Of a DNA stretch of 64,000 nt, positions 54,217-62,307 are shown in pieces. The notes beneath the pieces are model-generated. The model saw only the letters and a program-made list of their open reading frames with translations. It did no database searches and was not told the DNA's origin. Made by a program: the position numbers and the translations under genes. Location of the stretch: contig NZ_CP062222.1 in assembly GCF_017487405.1 (NCBI RefSeq), forward strand, positions 2,899,001 through 2,963,000, in the 5' to 3' direction. Source of the stretch: Brevundimonas goettingensis (GTDB lineage Bacteria > Pseudomonadota > Alphaproteobacteria > Caulobacterales > Caulobacteraceae). How positions within the stretch are numbered: position 1 is the first letter of the stretch; each line of letters opens with the position of its first letter.

Positions 54217-54672
54217 CTACGCTGGCTCGATTGTCATCCGCCGGGATAGCAGGCACCGGCCGGACGTCGCGTCGATAACCCGCAAAGTCACTTCGCCCGA
54301 AGACACGCTGTATCGGTACCCCTCGCCAAAATCGGCCAGATATGCCGTTGTTGTCGCCTGGCCCAAAGGCCTGTCCAGCACCATGGGCGCCTTGGCCCGC
54401 CGGGCCCGGTCCATGTCCGCCTTGGCGACAACCTTCCATCCAAGCTCTTCGTTAATCGTCCAGCTCCTCAGCGACTCGCAGACAGCGACGACCCGCCTGG
54501 GCTTTCGGACAATGATTTCCAGTATGACCGGCTCATCCTGATCGGCGCAGGCATAGGCGACCTCCATCCTGAGATGGCCGTGTGACGTCGCCGACGTGGC
54601 CACCGACAGAGCTCCTCGTGTCGCACGGCCACCGCTAAAGCGCGCCAGAAGACCGGAGATCATCGACGTCAT
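54217..54672 (-). CDS. Hypothetical protein
   Basis: 151 residues, ATG start. Mixed alpha/beta, with SHGHLRMEVAYACADQDEPV and TTAYLADFGEGYRYSVSSGE. The opposite-strand frame is Arg/Ser/Ala-biased and rejected. Lies between the recombinase and a run of exported proteins. Not recognised. Confidence 0.55.
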   Translation of the reverse strand: MTSMISGLLARFSGGRATRGALSVATSATSHGHLRMEVAYACADQDEPVILEIIVRKPRRVVAVCESLRSWTINEELGWKVVAKADMDRARRAKAPMVLDRPLGQATTTAYLADFGEGYRYSVSSGEVTLRVIDATSGRCLLSRRMTIEPA

Positions 54673-54929
54673 CCTTCACTGGCTCTTGAAGATGGAATGC
54701 GACCCGGTGAGATGCCAGTCGGGAGCAAGGGGGCATCGGGACAATGGTCCGCTTCATCCTCCCAGGCGGTCAATCCAGGAAGCACCCAGCCAAGAGCCGA
54801 CCAGTCTATGACAGCCCGCGACTGGACATTGAGCTCGGGCAGGCGACACTATCCATTTCCAGACCTTGGCGAACACGGTTGCCCGACTGTCCAGCCAGAC
54901 CGTAGAGCTCTCAACCTCATGGTGTCGCC

Positions 54930-55494
54930 ATGATCCAGCTTGCCGTTTACGTCGGTCTGGTGCTTTCAGCACAGGACCGCCTCCCCTCCCCCCGACCATG
55001 CCGGGACGACCTCCCCCGTTGGCGGCAGGCACGGGTCTGCGGGGCGTGCTTGGCTCAGATTGCACGATCGACTCGACCAGGCGGGGTGGTGGTCTCACAC
55101 CAGCGGGACGAGCCTCGCCCCGGCTCAGCAAATCTGGCTGAGCGTCTCGTCGCCGGACTTCAACGCTGTGCTGGAGGTTATCGATCCTGCGGGACAGGTC
55201 GTCGCCCGCATCTCCGACGAGCGAGGGGGGGCTGAAACCGGAGCGTTCTTCAAAGCCGCCGGCGAGCCGTCGTCGAGCGGCGAGTCTCGCGCCTACACGC
55301 TGCGAATTACCTCCGATCAGGCAGGGGTGATCGGTCGGTGGCGCGTGGAAGACCGGCGAGATGGATCGAACGCGCCCATGTTCGCCAATGTCTTCCCCGA
55401 CGAAGCTCCAGAGGCCGACATGCTTGTGACGGGTCGTCTGCGGCGACCCGGTGACCACTGCGACAGCAGCACAGTCCTGCCGCGCCGCCAATGA
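54930..55494 (+). pseudogene. Exported PPC-domain-like protein, apparent frameshift
   Basis: An export signal begins at 54930 (MIQLAVYVGLVLSAQ), but the conserved-looking domain lies in another frame: about 55070 onward reads LDQAGWWSHTSGTSLAPAQQ and IWLSVSSPDFNAVLEVIDPA, the layout of a bacterial pre-peptidase C-terminal (PPC) domain. A C-rich homopolymer (CCCCTCCCCCCGACC) near 54985-54998 is a plausible indel site. Sequencing error cannot be excluded. Reported as frameshifted. Confidence 0.45.
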
Positions 55495-55505
55495 AGCGTC
55501 AAAGC

Positions 55506-55973
55506 CTACCAGCCGCTCTGATTGCCGGCATAGGTGAGGCATGCCGCTGCCCTATGGAGAACTTCGCTCTCGCCGTCGGCATACAGATCCGTCAATGGTC
55601 CAAGCGATACGGATTGGCGCGATGCCGTGAACGGTCCAGCATTTCTGCCGACGCAAAGCCAGTGCAGGTCCCCCTCCTGCTCAAGAGTGATCAGCACGAC
55701 ATGTCCCGAACCCGCACCAGCTTGGCTCAACGCTTCCGACAAGCAGGACGCCGCGGCTGCCGGGTCCGTGCGACAGGCCTCTAGCGCCGCGGCTGGCACC
55801 TCACTGCGTCGGAGCCGGACGTAACCGGGCTGCAACTTCCCGATGATCAACTCCGTAGCGGCGCGGCTTTCCGCCGAAGCACTCTGGTCGGCAAGCTCGA
55901 CAACCGAGATCAGGGGCGGCGGCGGTCCCAGTTGCACCGCAAATGCGCCGATGATGGAAGCGTATACAGTCAT
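55506..55973 (-). CDS. Hypothetical exported protein
   Basis: 155 residues. N-terminal hydrophobic stretch MTVYASIIGAFAVQLGPPPP is a weak signal or anchor. Contains three cysteines (EACRTD, ASCLSEAL, LHWLCVGRN) and a final AAACLTYAG. Next to another exported gene 11 bp downstream of its start side. No family recognised. Confidence 0.5.
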   Translation of the reverse strand: MTVYASIIGAFAVQLGPPPPLISVVELADQSASAESRAATELIIGKLQPGYVRLRRSEVPAAALEACRTDPAAAASCLSEALSQAGAGSGHVVLITLEQEGDLHWLCVGRNAGPFTASRQSVSLGPLTDLYADGESEVLHRAAACLTYAGNQSGW

Positions 55974-55984
55974 GCCCGATTCCC

Positions 55985-56398
55985 TTACCGCGTCGGCGTG
56001 CCGCTAAATCTCGGATCGAGACTCCGGGCGAAATCGAGCGGCCAGGCGTTGTAAACGACGCTGTCCGGGCCGCCGATACCCTCAATGTACGCAACCCAGT
56101 ACTCGCCGGTGCGTGGAGCCGGTCGGCGTTCCCGGCAGTTCGGGATTTCCGCATGCCCGAGTTGCAGGTTCAGGGCGGGTTCAGCTCCTGCCACCACACT
56201 CACCCGGGACGCCATCGCCCGCCACTCAAGTTCTGGCCTGGACAGCGTTGTCGGAACAACTTCCTCGATTCTTACGATCGCGACAGTCGCGTAGTCACGC
56301 GACATGAGCGTCCCGGGGTCGGGCGATCGCCGACAGGCGTTTGCGACATCCGGGGCAGCTAGCGCCGCGCAAATGATGAGACCGGTCGCGACCTTCAT
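55985..56398 (-). CDS. Small exported protein
   Basis: 137 residues from the ATG at 56398 (two in-frame ATGs lie further upstream). Signal MKVATGLIICAALAAPDVANA, then a cysteine. Mature part has CRRSPDPGTLMSRDYATVAI and a conserved-looking YWVAYIEGIGGPDS. Function unknown. Confidence 0.55.
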   Translation of the reverse strand: MKVATGLIICAALAAPDVANACRRSPDPGTLMSRDYATVAIVRIEEVVPTTLSRPELEWRAMASRVSVVAGAEPALNLQLGHAEIPNCRERRPAPRTGEYWVAYIEGIGGPDSVVYNAWPLDFARSLDPRFSGTPTR

Positions 56399-56551
56399 TG
56401 TCATCACTCCCTGCAGCACCCGATTATCTCTCTCAGCCTAGGCTGGCACCCCTGATCACATCTGACGACGAGCGTCATGGCAAGGGGGTTGCCAAGCTTG
56501 ATTGTCCATCGCCTCCCCGTAATCTTGAGGTGATCAACTCCGGGACTTCCT

Positions 56552-56971
56552 ATGAACCGCATCCTCACCGCAACTGCCGCCGGCTTGTACGTCGCCCTTC
56601 TCGCGCACCCTGTGAACGCCCAGTCCGCGCGTGAACTGCTGGACCAGGAGGATGCACGGTTCTGCTCCCACCCCGAGGTGTGGATGCGCGCCAGTGTTGT
56701 GGTGAAGGGCCTTCTTCCGACCTGGAAATTCAGCGCCGCCCAGCGCGATGCGATGGATGTAGCCTTCTCCGATCAACGCTTCGATTTCGAACATCCGGAC
56801 CGGATTCAGGTCATTTGCTCGGCGACCGTGACGCTGACCAGTGGTGGGCATGCACATTCAATACGGACACGCTTCGACGCCCTGCCACGGGATCAGGCCC
56901 ACGACTTCAGACTCGAAGCGACCAATAGCTCGGACCTTATCGATTTCCTGAGCGCGTTAGAATCGCCCTAG
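56552..56971 (+). CDS. Small exported protein
   Basis: 139 residues, Sec signal ending HPVNAQ. Mature part contains two cysteines (FCSHPEVW, VICSATV) and a C-terminal acidic helix. Not recognised; member of the run of small exported proteins of 54-58 kb. Confidence 0.6.
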   Translation: MNRILTATAAGLYVALLAHPVNAQSARELLDQEDARFCSHPEVWMRASVVVKGLLPTWKFSAAQRDAMDVAFSDQRFDFEHPDRIQVICSATVTLTSGGHAHSIRTRFDALPRDQAHDFRLEATNSSDLIDFLSALESP

Positions 56972-57117
56972 GCGTCTGACCGCCCGATTGCCCAAACCCA
57001 AGGGAGCCTGACCGCTGACGGACGCCAACACGCGGATTCGCCATTGTGTGAGGCTACGGCTACCCCGCCGGGCCAGCGCCGGCGCCCGATAGCCCCTCGA
57101 CCGCTGCGGAGCGCAAG

Positions 57118-57546
57118 CTACCGGCCCGTCGCCGATTCGGTGATCATAACTTCAACGCGGCGATTACGTCCGTCAGTCGGCGCCGCCCCGGCGAGGGGTC
57201 GGCTTGCGCCATAGGCTGACACGATCATCGTGCGTGACCTCGACAGCTGCCAGCGCTCGAAATCATCATTCCAGATCGCTGCGCGAACACGGTTTGCCCG
57301 TCGGTGTGACAGACCGATCGCGTAGTTCGGACTGTTGTCCGACTCGCTCAGGATGGCGTGGCCTTCGATCGAGAAATCCCGGTCTGGATGCGCACGCGCA
57401 AAGCGCGCGAGCTCTGCGAGGCTAGCGGCCGGAACTTCGTCACTGTCTGACGCGAACTGGACGATGACCCGGTCCGGGCTCTGCGTAGCCACAACTGGCG
57501 ATGACGCCGTCACTACGATGGCGAGCGCGAGCAGAAGCGATTTCAT
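57118..57546 (-). CDS. OmpA-C-like peptidoglycan-binding protein
   Basis: 142 residues with a Sec signal (MKSLLLALAIVVTASSPVV). The rest is a compact OmpA-C domain: FSIEGHAILSESDNSPNYAI then GLSHRRANRVRAAI, SAYGASRPL, and RNRRVEVMI as the final strand, where Asp and Arg residues usually bind diaminopimelate. A stand-alone exported OmpA-C domain. Confidence 0.8.
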   Translation of the reverse strand: MKSLLLALAIVVTASSPVVATQSPDRVIVQFASDSDEVPAASLAELARFARAHPDRDFSIEGHAILSESDNSPNYAIGLSHRRANRVRAAIWNDDFERWQLSRSRTMIVSAYGASRPLAGAAPTDGRNRRVEVMITESATGR

Positions 57547-57730
57547 CTTTCCCCCTGGAGCCTGACTTGCATCTTACGACATACCATCTCTGATCCAACC
57601 AGGACGCAAGGCTTGACGGGCAGGATTCTTTGCTTTGACCCTTGTCTCGTCGGCGACAAGTCGCCGGCGAATCCGACTGCGCGGCCGTCCCTGCGGGAGC
57701 GAAGACCTTAAACTGATACCGGAGAGTGAA

Positions 57731-58162
57731 ATGAAGCGCGTGGGCAAGGCGGTGCTCAAGATCGTCTACGGGTTCGCTCTTCTCGTTTCGGCCAGCGGGC
57801 CTGCAGTAGCAGAAGCCAGTCGGCAGGACCGGGCCGCTTACCTAGACCGGTTCGAAGCGGAAGGGCTCAGCGAGCAGGTTTTCATTGAAGTCCTGCTCTG
57901 GGGCGAAGGCATGCACCTTATGGGGCGCTGCCATACGCATTTGCGCGCTGATCAGATCGAACACTGGAAGACGTGGTGGGACGACAGCGTTCTCGCCGAT
58001 ACCGTCGTTGGACGGGAGGTCATACAAGAAGGTTTGGAAGAGTTTGACCGAGGCGTCGTACGATACGGCTCCGAGCCCCTGAACGCATCACAGTGCTCCG
58101 CAGTGATCCGGGATTGGCTCGGCGAGATGTCGCAGGCTGCCGAAGCCGAGCGCGTTCCGTGA
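57731..58162 (+). CDS. Hypothetical exported protein
   Basis: 143 residues from the ATG at 57731 after GGAGAG. Signal MKRVGKAVLKIVYGFALLVS, then helical mature part with two cysteines (MGRCHTHL, ASQCSAVI). Function unknown. Confidence 0.6.
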   Translation: MKRVGKAVLKIVYGFALLVSASGPAVAEASRQDRAAYLDRFEAEGLSEQVFIEVLLWGEGMHLMGRCHTHLRADQIEHWKTWWDDSVLADTVVGREVIQEGLEEFDRGVVRYGSEPLNASQCSAVIRDWLGEMSQAAEAERVP

Positions 58163-58347
58163 TCGATCTTGCCTTAGCGCTTAGGAGCTAAGCGCCGCCG
58201 CTAGCGAATCTCAAGAAGCCAGAGTTAGCCCCAATCTTGAAAGCGTTTTAGACTACTGCCTGCCCATAGTCATCTGCCGGTGAGGGCATGCCTTGCCTGC
58301 ATTTGGTGATAGGCTCCACCTTCGACCTTGAGCTTGAGGGGTACTGC

Positions 58348-59469
58348 GTGAGCATCCACCGTCGAACTCTACTTGCAGCGGCATCGGCCGGCGTTGCCGC
58401 ATCAGCTATGGCCAGCCGGGCTATAGCCGGGCCTCCGCCCCGCTTCCGCAAGATCGCGACTGAGGAAGCGTTCGCCACGACAGAATTGCAGACGGCCTGG
58501 CTGGACGTCGCGAAAAACAGCCATGCGGCGAGTCTCGATGTCCCCACGGGAATCCTGTCGATCTTCAACGATCCCGCGCCGGGGTCGAACCAGGATCGTT
58601 TTCGACGGCAGCTGCTCGATGTCGAAACCGAACGCTTGCAGGAAATGGATGCTGCCGGTGTCGACGTCCAGCTTCTGTCTGTTACCATACCTGGGGTCCA
58701 GATGTTCGCCCCTGACCGGGCGGACGCCCTGGCGATCGCGACGAACGATCACCTTGCCGCCGCGATCGCGAAACATCCGACGCGTTTCGCGGGGTTGGCC
58801 TGTTTCGCTCCCCAGTCGTTGCGAGGGGCCGCCCGCGAGATGGAACGCGCTGTCACCGAACTCAAGCTCAACGGGTTCATCGTCAACTCGCACACCGACG
58901 ACCTTTATCTCGACGACCCGCGCTTTTCACCGATCCTCGAAGCGGCGGAGGCGCTGGACCGACCGATCTATCTTCACCCGAGGGCACCCTCGAACGGCAT
59001 GGCCGGTCCATTCCGGGAATATGGGCTGGGCGGATCCATCTGGGGCTTCGGCATGGAGGCGGGAACTCACGCCGTTCGGCTCATTTTGAGCGGCACATTC
59101 GACCGCTTTCCCAAGCTGCGCATCGTGCTCGGACACATGGGTGAGGCGCTTCCTTTCTGGATGTGGAGGCTGGACCACATGTATCGGCGGCGTGCGAGGG
59201 ACGGCAGACTGACCCCCACTTCGCTCACGCCCAGCGAATATTTTCGAAGGAACTTCGCCGTCACCACAAGCGGCTTCGAGGATGAAGCAGCCCTCAACCT
59301 CGTGATCGATCGTGCAGGGATCGATAATGTGATGTGGGCCATCGACTACCCGTTCGAGTCCTCGGTAGACGCTGCGGCCTTCATTGATCAGGCAGCCCTC
59401 ACGCCGGCGCAGCGCGCCAGCATCTGCCACGCCAATGCCGAGCGGCTGTTCAGGATCACGCAAGCGTAA
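58348..59469 (+). CDS. Exported amidohydrolase (decarboxylase-like)
   Basis: 373 residues from a GTG at 58348 with GAGGGG upstream; an upstream ATG would place a non-signal segment first. SIHRRTLLAAASAGVAASAM is a twin-arginine-like signal. Mature part starts with KIATEEAF, the metal-binding E-x-F-type start of the amidohydrolase-2 group that contains 2,3-dihydroxybenzoate and gamma-resorcylate decarboxylases. YLHPRAPS, GHMGEALPFWMWRLDHM and AIDYPFES complete the metal and catalytic set. Zn-dependent decarboxylase or hydrolase of an aromatic acid; substrate unknown. Confidence 0.82.
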   Translation: MSIHRRTLLAAASAGVAASAMASRAIAGPPPRFRKIATEEAFATTELQTAWLDVAKNSHAASLDVPTGILSIFNDPAPGSNQDRFRRQLLDVETERLQEMDAAGVDVQLLSVTIPGVQMFAPDRADALAIATNDHLAAAIAKHPTRFAGLACFAPQSLRGAAREMERAVTELKLNGFIVNSHTDDLYLDDPRFSPILEAAEALDRPIYLHPRAPSNGMAGPFREYGLGGSIWGFGMEAGTHAVRLILSGTFDRFPKLRIVLGHMGEALPFWMWRLDHMYRRRARDGRLTPTSLTPSEYFRRNFAVTTSGFEDEAALNLVIDRAGIDNVMWAIDYPFESSVDAAAFIDQAALTPAQRASICHANAERLFRITQA

Positions 59470-59870
59470 GCCCCCCGGCACTAATGGCGCAAACTGCGAC
59501 TCTGGGCCTGCGCCAACACCGGACATTGTAGCTGCGGCTGAAAGCCAGCTTTGAGACGATTTCAAGGTCGGCGGTGGCAGGAAGCTCAAAGCCACTCACC
59601 GTGGGCGGCCAAAGCGGCTGCATTTCGTCAGTCATCCCCCAAGAACCTCACTAGGTTGAACCATCCTCAACCACGCTATGCGAGGCGGACAGGGGGTGTT
59701 GAAGGCTTCGCCGGCGGCGATGTTTTTATCTCGATCCGCGGACTCTCGATAAGCGCATCGGCCGCGCGAAGCTCCGATAGAGCGTCGAACACCCCCATTG
59801 TTAACGATTTTTAGGAAGGACACACGCCAAGGTTAGGGCGCTCGCTCCCACAGCCCGTAAAGTTTATCCG
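59470..59870. other. Intergenic 400 bp, no supported gene
   Basis: A hairpin (AGCT, GGCT, GAA, AGCC, AGCT) lies at about 59530-59550 and may end the amidohydrolase transcript. An AT-rich patch at about 59795-59815 and TAAAGTTTATCC at about 59857-59868 could be promoter parts for the chemoreceptor gene. No ORF with convincing composition. Confidence 0.4.
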
Positions 59871-61808
59871 ATGCTCAGACATATCAAGGTCCTGCACAAG
59901 CTGCTGATCGCCTTCGGTGCGATTCTCCTGACGATCGCCGTCATGACCGTCGTCGTCTTCATGAACCTCAGGACGGTGGATGCGAAAAGCCATCAGGCCA
60001 TCCGCGGCGAAGAAACAGCAACTGCGGTCGACGACATGTGGTCTGCAGCAGTCGCGCAGCAGGCGGCCGTCCGCGGATATGTGCTGACGCGCGATCTGAG
60101 CTTCCGGGCGGCGTTCGCGGGTGAACGCGCGACTATGGATGCGGCTCTCAAAACCGCCCGCGAAACGGCGATTTCACCGGATGTGAAGGCTGGGATCGAG
60201 GACCTTTCGATCAAGCTCGACGCCGTACAGAGCCAGTTCGAACGCCAGATGAATCTGGCCGACAATCCACAGACCCTGGAACAGGCAGCCGCCATGACGC
60301 TGGAGGGCCGATTGAAGGCATCACGCGAGTCAGCCGAGGCCATCACAGCGTTGCTGGACCAGAAGAACGATGGCCGCGTTGACGACCTAAACGCCAGCGT
60401 GAAGGCCGCCGTGATGGGCCTTATCGTCGGGGGACTGGTAGCCTTGGCCATGGCCGCCGCGATGGCCATGCTTCTGGCTCGCGCTATCGGCGGCACCGTC
60501 GCCACTCTGGTCGGCCACATGCGTCGATTGATCAGCGGAGACACCGCTTTCGAGGTGGCTGAGAGCGGCCGCAGGGATGAGTTTGGTGAGATGGGCCGGG
60601 CTGTCTTGGCGTTCCGGGATGCGGCGATCGAAAAGACGCGACTGGAAGCCGAGGGCGCCGCCCTGCGCGGTCAGACAGACGAGGAGCGCGCACGACACCA
60701 GCGCGCGGCGGAAGCGGCGGCGCGCGAACAGGCCGCCGTCGTCTCGGCTCTTGGCGAGGGGCTGGATCACCTCATGCGGGGCGACCTCACTTACACCCTG
60801 ACACAGCCCTTCCCTGCGGAATACGCGAAGCTGAAGACCGACTTCAACGCGGCGATCGCGCAGCTGCAGGACGCCATGTCCGTGGTCGTCACCAATGTCG
60901 CGGCCATCCGCTCCGGCTCGGGCGAGATCAGCCAGGCTGCCGACGACCTGTCGCGCCGCACCGAGCAACAGGCCGCCTCCCTGGAAGAGACCGCCGCCGC
61001 GCTGGACGAGATCACCGCGACCGTCAATCGCACCGCCTCGGGCGCGCGTCAGGCTTCGGACACGGTCCAGGCCGCCAAGGGCGACGCCGAGACCTCGGGC
61101 AACGTTGTGCGCGACGCCGTCTCGGCCATGGGCGCCATCGAGAAGTCGGCCCAGGAGATCAGCCAGATTATCGGCGTGATCGACGAGATCGCCTTCCAGA
61201 CCAACCTTCTGGCCCTGAACGCGGGCGTCGAGGCGGCGCGCGCCGGTGACGCCGGTCGCGGCTTCGCGGTCGTGGCCTCGGAAGTCCGGGCCCTGGCCCA
61301 GCGCTCGGCCGAAGCCGCCAAGGAGATCAAGGTGCTGATCTCGGCCTCGACCACCCAGGTCAACGCCGGCGTCAATCTGGTCGGCCAGACCGGCGAGGCC
61401 CTGCAGCGCATCGTCGGCCGCGTCGCCGAAATCGACGGCCTGGTTTCCGAGATCGCAGCCTCGGCCCAGGAACAAGCGACCGGCCTCCAGCAGGTCAACA
61501 CCGCCGTCAACCAGATGGACCAGGTCACGCAACAGAACGCCGCCATGGTCGAGCAGTCGACCGCCGCCAGCCACTCGCTGTCGCAGGAGGCTGAAAGCCT
61601 GGCCGGATCGGTCGCGCGCTTCAAGATCGGCTCGCCGGCCTCGTCTGCGCGCGGGGCAGCGGCTCCGGCTCGCACTCCGCAAACTTCAACGCGCCCGTCC
61701 GCTACTCCGGCCCACCGTCCTGTCGCCCAACTGCGCACCGTTGGTCATGGCGGCGCAGCCCATAAGCCTCAACTGCGGACTGTGCACGACGGCTGGGAGG
61801 AGTTTTAA
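59871..61808 (+). CDS. Methyl-accepting chemotaxis protein (CHASE3-HAMP-MCP)
   Basis: 645 residues. TM1 (about 11-32), a CHASE3 periplasmic domain with [20 protein letters not shown]2 (about 178-205), two HAMP-like segments, and an MCP signal domain (about 360-590) with the tip [20 protein letters not shown] and [16 protein letters not shown] Pro/Ala/Thr linker leads to the C-terminus GWEEF, which fits the WxxF pentapeptide that tethers CheR/CheB. No adjacent che genes. From about 60880 the third codon positions become almost all G/C, consistent with conversion by a paralogue. Confidence 0.92.
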   Translation: MLRHIKVLHKLLIAFGAILLTIAVMTVVVFMNLRTVDAKSHQAIRGEETATAVDDMWSAAVAQQAAVRGYVLTRDLSFRAAFAGERATMDAALKTARETAISPDVKAGIEDLSIKLDAVQSQFERQMNLADNPQTLEQAAAMTLEGRLKASRESAEAITALLDQKNDGRVDDLNASVKAAVMGLIVGGLVALAMAAAMAMLLARAIGGTVATLVGHMRRLISGDTAFEVAESGRRDEFGEMGRAVLAFRDAAIEKTRLEAEGAALRGQTDEERARHQRAAEAAAREQAAVVSALGEGLDHLMRGDLTYTLTQPFPAEYAKLKTDFNAAIAQLQDAMSVVVTNVAAIRSGSGEISQAADDLSRRTEQQAASLEETAAALDEITATVNRTASGARQASDTVQAAKGDAETSGNVVRDAVSAMGAIEKSAQEISQIIGVIDEIAFQTNLLALNAGVEAARAGDAGRGFAVVASEVRALAQRSAEAAKEIKVLISASTTQVNAGVNLVGQTGEALQRIVGRVAEIDGLVSEIAASAQEQATGLQQVNTAVNQMDQVTQQNAAMVEQSTAASHSLSQEAESLAGSVARFKIGSPASSARGAAAPARTPQTSTRPSATPAHRPVAQLRTVGHGGAAHKPQLRTVHDGWEEF

Positions 61809-62307
61809 ACCCGGTAATCATAACCTCCCGACATAATGAGCGACGACGCTTCGGTAACTGTGGCTCTTGCCGGCCCGTAAGCAGCCTGCTTGAGCAAGGT
61901 CAGCACGCATCACGCCCATAGCTCGGGGCATCCTCCCGGAGCGTCAGCGTGACGAAGGACTGAGATCGTAACGCCGAATCCGACGCCGTGTCTGAGCTGT
62001 CGCCGAAGGCGGACAGGATGGCCGCAAGCGGACATTGCGAACAGCCGCTTTGAGCCCCATGCAGACATCCCTTCCAAAGCCCGAGAGCGAATTTTCTCAG
62101 AGAGGTCCAGACCACCAAGCCGTGCGTCGCGTGATCAACACCGGACCGGATACACTCTGCGCTGGACCGCTCCCCTACGCGCGGCTCTGAAGCGTCGTCG
62201 GTTTGAGGTGCGCCACATCTTAACCGACGACGCTGATGCCGCGGCGGAGCGTGCGTCGCACCACCTCATCTGACCGCCGACACTGATCTCCGCATTGGAG
62301 ACTGCAT
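61809..62307. other. Intergenic 499 bp, no supported gene
   Basis: Only low-quality opposing frames are present. No terminator with a U-tract after the chemoreceptor was found. A GGAG at 62297-62300 serves as ribosome site for the following TTG-started gene. Confidence 0.4.

Noticed and set aside
54131..54541. 136-codon plus-strand frame
   Set aside because: Overlaps a better-composed minus-strand gene (54217-54672) and is Arg/Ser/Thr-biased.
61900..62118. 72-codon minus-strand frame after the chemoreceptor
   Set aside because: No start context and no recognisable protein pattern in a region of mixed stops.
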